Source: Saccoglossus kowalevskii (Eukaryota; Hemichordata; Enteropneusta; Harrimaniidae). From it: 14,800 bases of DNA. The notes under the pieces are model-generated. The model did not search any database. It was given only the letters and a program-made list of their open reading frames with translations, and had not been told where the DNA came from. Each line of letters opens with the position of its first letter. Positions within the stretch are counted from its first letter, which is position 1. The position numbers and the translations under genes were made by a program. This document shows positions 9,819-14,800 of this stretch, one piece after another. The stretch lies in the NCBI RefSeq assembly GCF_000003605.2, contig NW_003117244.1, positions 1 to 14,800 of the forward strand, written 5' to 3'.

Positions 9819-10579
9819 GACGATATAGTCTGACAATCATTTTGTAAATGAGACTACACAGTCTGACATTCACTTGGTAAATGAGACTAAACGGTCTGAC
9901 AATCATTTGGGTAGATGAGACTACACAGTCTGACAATCATTTGGTAAATGAGACTACACAGTCTGACAACCATTTGGTAAATGAGACTACACAGTCTGAC
10001 AACCATTTGGTAAATGAAACTACACAGTCTGACAATCATTTGGTAAATGAGACTACACAGTCTGACAATCATTTCGTAAATAAGACTACACAGTCTGACA
10101 ATCATTTGGTAAATGAGACTAAACGGTGACTATCATTTGGTAAATGAGACTACGCTGTCTGACAACTATTTGGTAAATGAGACTACATAGTCTGACAACC
10201 ATTTGGTAAATGAGAAAACACAGTCTGACAACTATTTGGTAAATGAGACTACACAGTCTGACAACTATTTGGTAAATGAGACAACACAGTCTATCAACCA
10301 TTTGGTAAATGAGACTACACATTCCGAAAACCCTTTAGTAAATGAGACTACACAGTCTGGCAGTCATTTGGGTAAATGAGACTACACAGTCTGACAATCA
10401 TTTGGTAAATGAGACTACACAGTCTGACAATCATTTGGTAAATGAGACTACACAGTCTGACAATCATTTGGTAAATGAAACTACACAGTCTGACAATCCT
10501 TTGGGTAGATGAGACTACACAGTATGACAACCATTTGGTAAATGAAACTACACAGTCTGACAATCATTTGGGTAAATAA
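9819..10579. repeat. Higher-order block, class A, 23 units, copy of 8230-8990
   Basis: Same 761-bp length and the same rare marks as 8230-8990: TTTCGTAAAT, the 31-bp GGTGACTATCAT unit, ACGCTG, EKT, the SIN/THSEN/GSH cassette and CCTTTGGGTAGAT. I see three base differences between the copies (8237/9826, 8776/10365, 8941/10530). Confidence 0.88.
10272..10371. repeat. Three-unit SIN/THSEN/GSH cassette, copy 4
   Basis: Same three marks, inside the second copy of the 1191-bp duplication. Confidence 0.88.
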
Positions 10580-10919
10580 GACGACATAGTCTGACAATCA
10601 TTTTGTAAATGAGACTACACAGTCTGACAATCACTTGGTAAATGAGATTAAACGGTCTGACAATCCTTTGGGTAGATGAGACTACACATTCTGACAATCA
10701 TTTGGTAAATGAGACTACATAGTCTGACAACCATTTGGTAAATGAGACTACACAGTCTGAAAATCATTTGGGTAAATGAGACTACACAGTCTGACAATCA
10801 TCTGGTAAATGAGACTACACAGTCTGACAATCATTTGGTAAATGAGACTACACAGTCTGACAATCATTTGGTAAATGAGACTAAACGGTCTGACAATCAT
10901 TTGGTAAATGAGACTACAC

Positions 10920-11129
10920 AGTCTGACAATCATTTGATAAATGAGACTACACAGTCTGACAATCATTTGGTAAATTAGACTACACAGTATGACAATCATG
11001 TGGTAAATGAGACTACATAGTCTGACAATCTTTTGGTAAATGAAAGTACACAGTTTGACAATCATTTGGTAAATGAGACTACACAGTCTGACAATAATTT
11101 GGTAAATGGGACTACACAGTCTGACAATC
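10920..11129. repeat. Seven-unit (231-bp offset) tandem duplication, copy 1
   Basis: Unit order TTTGATAAAT, TTQ, GTAAATTAG/CATGTGG, TAG, STQF, NNL, GTAAATGGG is repeated 231 bp on (7 x 33). Private marks here: AATCTTTTGG, and a GTAAATGGG unit ending CACTTGG. Confidence 0.83.
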
Positions 11130-11150
11130 ACTTGGTAAATGAGACTTCAC

Positions 11151-11360
11151 AGTCTGATAATCATTTGATAAATGAAACTACACAGTCTGACAATCATTTG
11201 GTAAATTAAACTACACAGTATGACAATCATGTGGTAAATGAGACTACACAGTCTGACAATCATTTGGTAAATGAAAGTACACAGTTTGACAATCATTTGG
11301 TAAATGAGACTACACAGTCTGACAATAATTTGGTAAATGGGACTACACAGTCTGACAATC
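11151..11360. repeat. Seven-unit (231-bp offset) tandem duplication, copy 2
   Basis: Partner of 10920-11129, with a handful of differences: GATAAT, GAAAC, GTAAATTAAAC, and CAG where copy 1 has TAG. It closes with TTTGGGTAAATAAG into the junction at 11375. Confidence 0.83.
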
Positions 11361-11697
11361 ATTTGGGTAAATAAGACGATATAGTCTGACAATCATTTTG
11401 TAAATGAGACTACACAGTCTGACATTCACTTGGTAAATGAGACTAAACGGTCTGACAATCATTTGGGTAGATGAGACTACACAGTCTGACAATCATTTGG
11501 TAAATGAGACTACACAGTCTGACAACCATTTGGTAAATGAGACTACACAGTCTGACAACCATTTGGTAAATGAAACTAAACGGTCTGACAATCATTTGGT
11601 AAATGAAACTACACAGTCTGATAATCATTTGGTAAATGAGACTACACAGTCTGACAATCATTTTGTTAATGAGACTACACAGTCTGACAATCATTTG

Positions 11698-11829
11698 GTA
11701 AATGAGACTACACAGTCTGACAGTCATTTGGTAAATGAGACTACACAGTCCAACAATCATTTGGTAGATCAGACTACACAGTCTGACAATCATTTGGTAA
11801 AAATGACTACACAGTCTGACAACTATTTG
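11698..11829. repeat. Four-unit SHL/NNHL/VDQ/VKM cassette, copy 5
   Basis: Same four marks, but preceded by an NHL unit instead of GATAACTAT, so the left edge of the shared segment lies at the cassette itself here. Confidence 0.88.
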
Positions 11830-12027
11830 ATAAATGAGACTACACAGTCAGACAATCATTTGTTAAATGATACTACACAGTCTGACAATCATTTGGTAAA
11901 TGAGACTACACAGTCTGACAATCATTTGGTAAATGAGACAAAACGGTCTGACAATCATTTGGTAAATGAGACTACGCTGTCTGACAACTATTTGGTAAAT
12001 GAGACTTCACAGTCTGACAACTATTTG

Positions 12028-12127
12028 GTAAATGAGACAACACAGTCTATCAACCATTTGGTAAATGAGACTACACATTCCGAAAACCCTTTAGTAAATG
12101 AGACAACACAGTCTGGCAGTCATTTGG
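12028..12127. repeat. Three-unit SIN/THSEN/GSH cassette, copy 5
   Basis: Same three marks; the third unit begins GTAAATGAGACAACAC instead of GACTACAC. Confidence 0.88.
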
Positions 12128-12400
12128 GTAAATGAGACTACACAGTCTGACAATCATTTGGTAATTGAGACTACACAGTCTGACAATCATTTGGTAAATG
12201 AGACTACACAGTCTGACAATCATTTGGTAAATGAAACTACACAGTCTGACAATCATTTGGTAAATGAGACTACACAGTATGACAACCATTTGGTAAATGA
12301 AACTACACAGTTTGACAAACATTTGGTAAATGAGGCTACACAGTCTGACAATCATTTGGTAAATAAAACTACACAGTCTGACAATCATTTGGCTAAATAA

Positions 12401-12865
12401 GACGACATAGTCTGACAATCATTTTGTAAATGAGACTACACAGTCTGACAATCACTTGGTAAATGAGATTAAACGGTCTGACAATCCTTTGGGTAGATGA
12501 GACTACACATTCTGACAATCATTTGGTAAATGAGACTACACAGTCTGACAACCATTTGGTAAATGAGACTACACAGTCTGACAATCATTTGGGTAAATGA
12601 GACTACACAGTCTGACAATCATCTGGTAAATGAGACTACACAGTCTGACAACTATTTGGTAAATGAGACTACACAGTCTGACAATCATTTGGTAAATGAG
12701 ACTTCACAGTATGACAATCATTTGGTAATTGAGACTACATAGTCTGACAATCATTTGGTAAATGAAAGTACACAGTTTGACAATCATTTGGTAAATGAGA
12801 CTACACAGTCTGACAATAATTTAGTAAATTAGACTACACAGTCTGACAATCATTTGGGTAAATAA
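12401..12865. repeat. Higher-order block, class B, 14 units
   Basis: GACGACATAG with full class B markers, a TTTGGGTAAATGAG unit, AATCATCTGG, NYL, NHL, a TTCACAGTATGAC unit, GTAATTGAG with ACATAG, STQF, AATAATTTAG, GTAAATTAG. Length 465 bp = 14 x 33 + 3. Confidence 0.86.
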
Positions 12866-13230
12866 GACGATATAGTCTGACAATCATTTTGTAAATGAGA
12901 CTACACAGTCTGACATTCACTTGGTAAATGAGACTAAACGGTCTGACAATCATTTGGGTAGATGAGACTACACAGTCTGACAATCATTTGGTAAATGAGA
13001 CTACACAGTCTGACAACCATTTGGTAAATGAGACTACACAGTCTGACAACCATTTGGTAAATGAAACTAAACGGTCTGACAATCATTTGGTAAATGAAAC
13101 TACACAGTCTGACAATCATTTGGTAAATGAGACTACACAGTCTGACAATCATTTGGTTAATGAGAATACACAGTATGACAATAATTTAGTAAATTAGACT
13201 ACACAGTCTGACAATCATTTGGGTAAATAA
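12866..13230. repeat. Short higher-order block, class A, 11 units
   Basis: Canonical first eight units, NHL, then a GTTAATGAGAATACACAGTA unit that jumps directly to AATAATTTAG and GTAAATTAG. The next block has the same GTTAATGAGAATACAC unit continuing as GACAAGTAT, so this block looks like an internal-deletion chimera within one unit. Length 365 bp = 11 x 33 + 2. Confidence 0.85.
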
Positions 13231-14221
13231 GACGATATAGTCTGACAATCATTTTGTAAATGAGACTACACAGTCTGACATTCACTTGGTAAATGAGACT
13301 AAACGGTCTGACAATCATTTGGGTAGATGAGACTACACAGTCTGACAATCATTTGGTAAATGAGACTACACAGTCTGACAACCATTTGGTAAATGAGACT
13401 ACACAGTCTGACAACCATTTGGTAAATGAAACTAAACGGTCTGACAATCATTTGGTAAATGAAACTACACAGTCTGACAATCATTTGGTAAATGAGACTA
13501 CACAGTCTGACAATCATTTGGTTAATGAGAATACACAGTATGACAAGTATTTGGTAAATGAGACTACACCGTCTGACAACTATTTGGTAAATGAGACAAC
13601 ACAGTCTATCAACCATTTGGTAAATGAGACTACACATTCCGAAAACCCTTTAGTAAATGAGACTACACAGTCTGGCAGTCATTTGGGTAAATGAGACTAC
13701 ACAGTCTGACAATCATTTGGTAAATGAGACTACACAGTCTGACAATCATTTGGTAAATGAGACTACACAGTCTGAAAATCATTTGGTAAATGAAACTACA
13801 CAGTCTGACAATCCTTTGGTTAGATGAGACTACACAGTATGACAATCATTTGGTAAATGAAAGTACACAGTTAGACAATCATTTGGTAAATGAGACTACA
13901 CAGTCTGACATAATTTAGTAAATGAGACTACACAGTCTGACAATCATTTGGGTAAATGAGACTACACAGTCTGACAGCTATTTGGTAAATGAGACTACAC
14001 AGTCTGACAATCATTTGGTAAATGAGACTACACAATCTGACAACTATTGGTAAATGAGACTACACAGTCTGACAATCATTGGTAATGAGACTACATAGTC
14101 TGACAATCATTTGGTAAATGAAAGTACACAGTTTGACAATCATTTGGTAAATGAGACTACACAGTCTGACAATAATTTAGTAAATTAGACTACACAGTCT
14201 GACAATCATTTGGGTATATAA
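13231..14221. repeat. Higher-order block, class A, 30 units, indel-rich tail
   Basis: Canonical head, the ENTQYDKYL and ACACCGTCTG units, the SIN/THSEN/GSH cassette (13587-13686), three consensus-like units, and CCTTTGGTTAGAT (GGT in place of GGG). From about 13905 to 14085 four single bases are missing (GACATAATTT, AACTATTGG, AATCATTGG, GTAATGAG). It ends TTTGGGTATATAAG. Length 991 bp = 30 x 33 + 1 (five 34-bp units minus four deletions). Confidence 0.84.
13587..13686. repeat. Three-unit SIN/THSEN/GSH cassette, copy 6
   Basis: Same three marks, preceded by ACACCGTCTG as in copy 1, so copies 1 and 6 share a longer flanking history. Confidence 0.88.
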
Positions 14222-14800
14222 GACGATATAGTCTGACAATCATTTTGTAAATGAGACTACACAGTCTGACATTCACTTGGTAAATGAGACTAAACGGTCT
14301 GACAATCATTTGGGTAGATGAGACTACACAGTCTGACAATCATTTGGTAAATGAGACTACACAGTCTGACAACCATTTGGTAAATGAGACTACACAGTCT
14401 GACAACCATTTGGTAAATGAAACTAAACGGTCTGACAATCATTTGGTAAATGAAACTACACAGTCTGACAATCATTTGGTAAATGAGACTACACAGTCTG
14501 ACAACTATTTGGTAAATGAGACTACACAGTCTGACAATCATTTGGTAAATGAGACTACACAGTCTGACAACTATTTGGTAAATGAGACTACACAGTCTGA
14601 CAACTATTTGGTAAATGAGACTACACAGTCTGACAATCATTTGGTAAATGAGACTACACAGTCTGACAATCATTTGGTAAATGAGACTACACAGTCTGAC
14701 AATCATTTGGTAAATGAGACTACACAGTCTGACAATCATTTGGTAAACGAGACTAAACGGTCTGACAATCATTTGGTAAATGAGACTACGCTGTCTGACA
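14222..14800. repeat. Partial higher-order block, class A, right edge
   Basis: Full class A junction and canonical first eight units, then the most homogeneous stretch of the window: from 14512 to 14743 the units are consensus or differ only in AACTAT. It ends with GTAAACGAGACTAAACGG, a KR unit and an ACGCTG unit cut by the window edge. The long minus-strand open run 14290-14772 reflects this homogeneity and the absence of TAG or 34-bp units. Confidence 0.86.

Larger units (their letters stand above)
9529..10719. repeat. 1191-bp segmental duplication, copy 2
   Basis: Partner of 7940-9130, about 99.7% identical by eye. It shares rare marks such as CTCCACAG, TTTCGTAAAT and the 31-bp GGTGACTATCAT unit, so it cannot be explained by the generic repeat alone. 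Confidence 0.9.
10580..11374. repeat. Higher-order block, class B, 24 units, with internal 7-unit duplication
   Basis: GACGACATAG with class B markers, a TAG/AACCAT unit, a TCTGAAAATCATTTGGG unit, AATCATCTGG, KR, TTTGATAAAT, and a GTAAATTAG/CAGTATGAC/CATGTGG unit. The run from that unit through TAG, STQF, NNL and a GTAAATGGGAC unit occurs twice, 231 bp apart. The GTAAATGGG variant appears only here (about 11101 and 11332). Length 795 bp = 24 x 33 + 3. Confidence 0.85.
11375..12400. repeat. Higher-order block, class A, 31 units, carrying both cassettes
   Basis: Canonical head, TTTTGTTAAT pair, the SHL/NNHL/VDQ/VKM cassette (11698-11829), TTTGTTAAATGATAC, KR, ACGCTG, a TTCACAG unit, then the SIN/THSEN/GSH cassette (12028-12127). 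This is the only block in the window with both cassettes. It then has GTAATTGAG, TTQY, CAGTTTGACAAAC, GAGGCTACACAG and NKT units, closing with TTTGGCTAAATAAG (GGC instead of GGG). Length 1026 bp = 31 x 33 + 3. Confidence 0.85.
1..14800. repeat. 33-bp tandem repeat (satellite/large minisatellite) filling the window
   Basis: The unit is 33 bp; an exact consensus copy lies at 14644-14676. About 448 copies run head to tail with no interruption, and the array is cut by both window edges. Common variant units carry AAACGG for CACAGT-side bases ('KR' units), ACATAG (stop unit), GAAAGTACACAGTTT ('STQF' units), AACTAT or AACCAT near the 3' end, and GTAAATTAG. Most units are exactly 33 bp; 34-bp units come mainly from a third G in TTTGGGTA. 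The consensus unit has no CpG. Plus-strand and minus-strand open frames cover the same bases and are broken repeatedly, so I call no protein. Seen: periodicity and variants. Inferred: non-coding eukaryotic satellite. A coding origin long ago cannot be excluded. Confidence 0.97.

Noticed and set aside
1-14800. CRISPR array with a 33-bp period
   Set aside because: Units are contiguous with no spacers; the whole 33 bp is repeated.
1-14800. Telomeric repeat, suggested by TTTGGGTA
   Set aside because: The G-rich string occurs only at block junctions, not as a short tandem unit; the period is 33 bp.
1-14800. Centromere protein B box or other named centromere motif
   Set aside because: I find no match to the CENP-B box pattern; units lack the needed TTCG and CGGG combination. 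A centromeric place cannot be judged from sequence alone.
1-14800. Transposon, insertion sequence or retroelement inside the array
   Set aside because: Unit counting leaves no unexplained stretch: all bases between junctions are 31-34-bp units, so there is no insertion, terminal repeat or target-site duplication.
1-14800. tRNA, rRNA or structured RNA genes
   Set aside because: No segment departs from the repeat. The only recurrent structure is the 5-bp dyad, which is too small to call an RNA gene.

Overview
The whole 14.8 kb window is one tandem-repeat array. I see no unique sequence, no credible gene and no RNA gene. The basic unit is 33 bp (exact consensus example at 14644-14676, starting GTAAATGAG and ending AATCATTTG; 12 A, 9 T, 6 G, 6 C, 36% GC). 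It repeats about 448 times, and the array runs off both ends of the window. Thirty-three is a multiple of three and one frame on each strand happens to lack stops, so the array yields many ORFs: an 11-residue repeat VNETTQSDNHL on the plus strand and QMIVRLCSLIY on the minus strand. These are by-products of the periodicity. They overlap on opposite strands and are ended everywhere by a CAG-to-TAG change, by a TAG in the GTAAATTAG variant, or by 34-bp units that shift the frame.

The array has higher-order organisation. Variant units recur in fixed order, and a junction variant (GACGATATAG or GACGACATAG) marks the start of each higher-order block. I find 20 such junctions plus three fused or collapsed ones. 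Spacing between junctions ranges from 364 to 1457 bp. The most compact complete block is about 464 bp, or 14 units. Every spacing equals a whole number of 33-bp units plus the net 1-2 bp indels visible in it; between the first and last junctions this gives exactly 399 units plus 48 bp. Two junction classes alternate irregularly: class A (15 copies, at 1007, 2399, 2863, 3328, 3958, 5514, 6971, 7435, 8230, 9355, 9819, 11375, 12866, 13231 and 14222) and class B (5 copies, at 1867, 4619, 8991, 10580 and 12401).

On top of this lie recent larger duplications. They include a 1191-bp segment repeated at an offset of 1589 bp with three differences, a 497-bp segment at 728 bp with three differences, a 231-bp-offset tandem duplication, and near-identical segments 4.1 kb and 5.2 kb apart. 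This pattern fits unequal crossing-over or gene conversion in a non-coding satellite or large minisatellite.

The organism is probably a eukaryote (nuclear satellite, subtelomeric or heterochromatic DNA). That is inference from the scale and nested architecture of the array; nothing in the window allows a taxonomic call. No genes act together here. The content is the repeat architecture itself.
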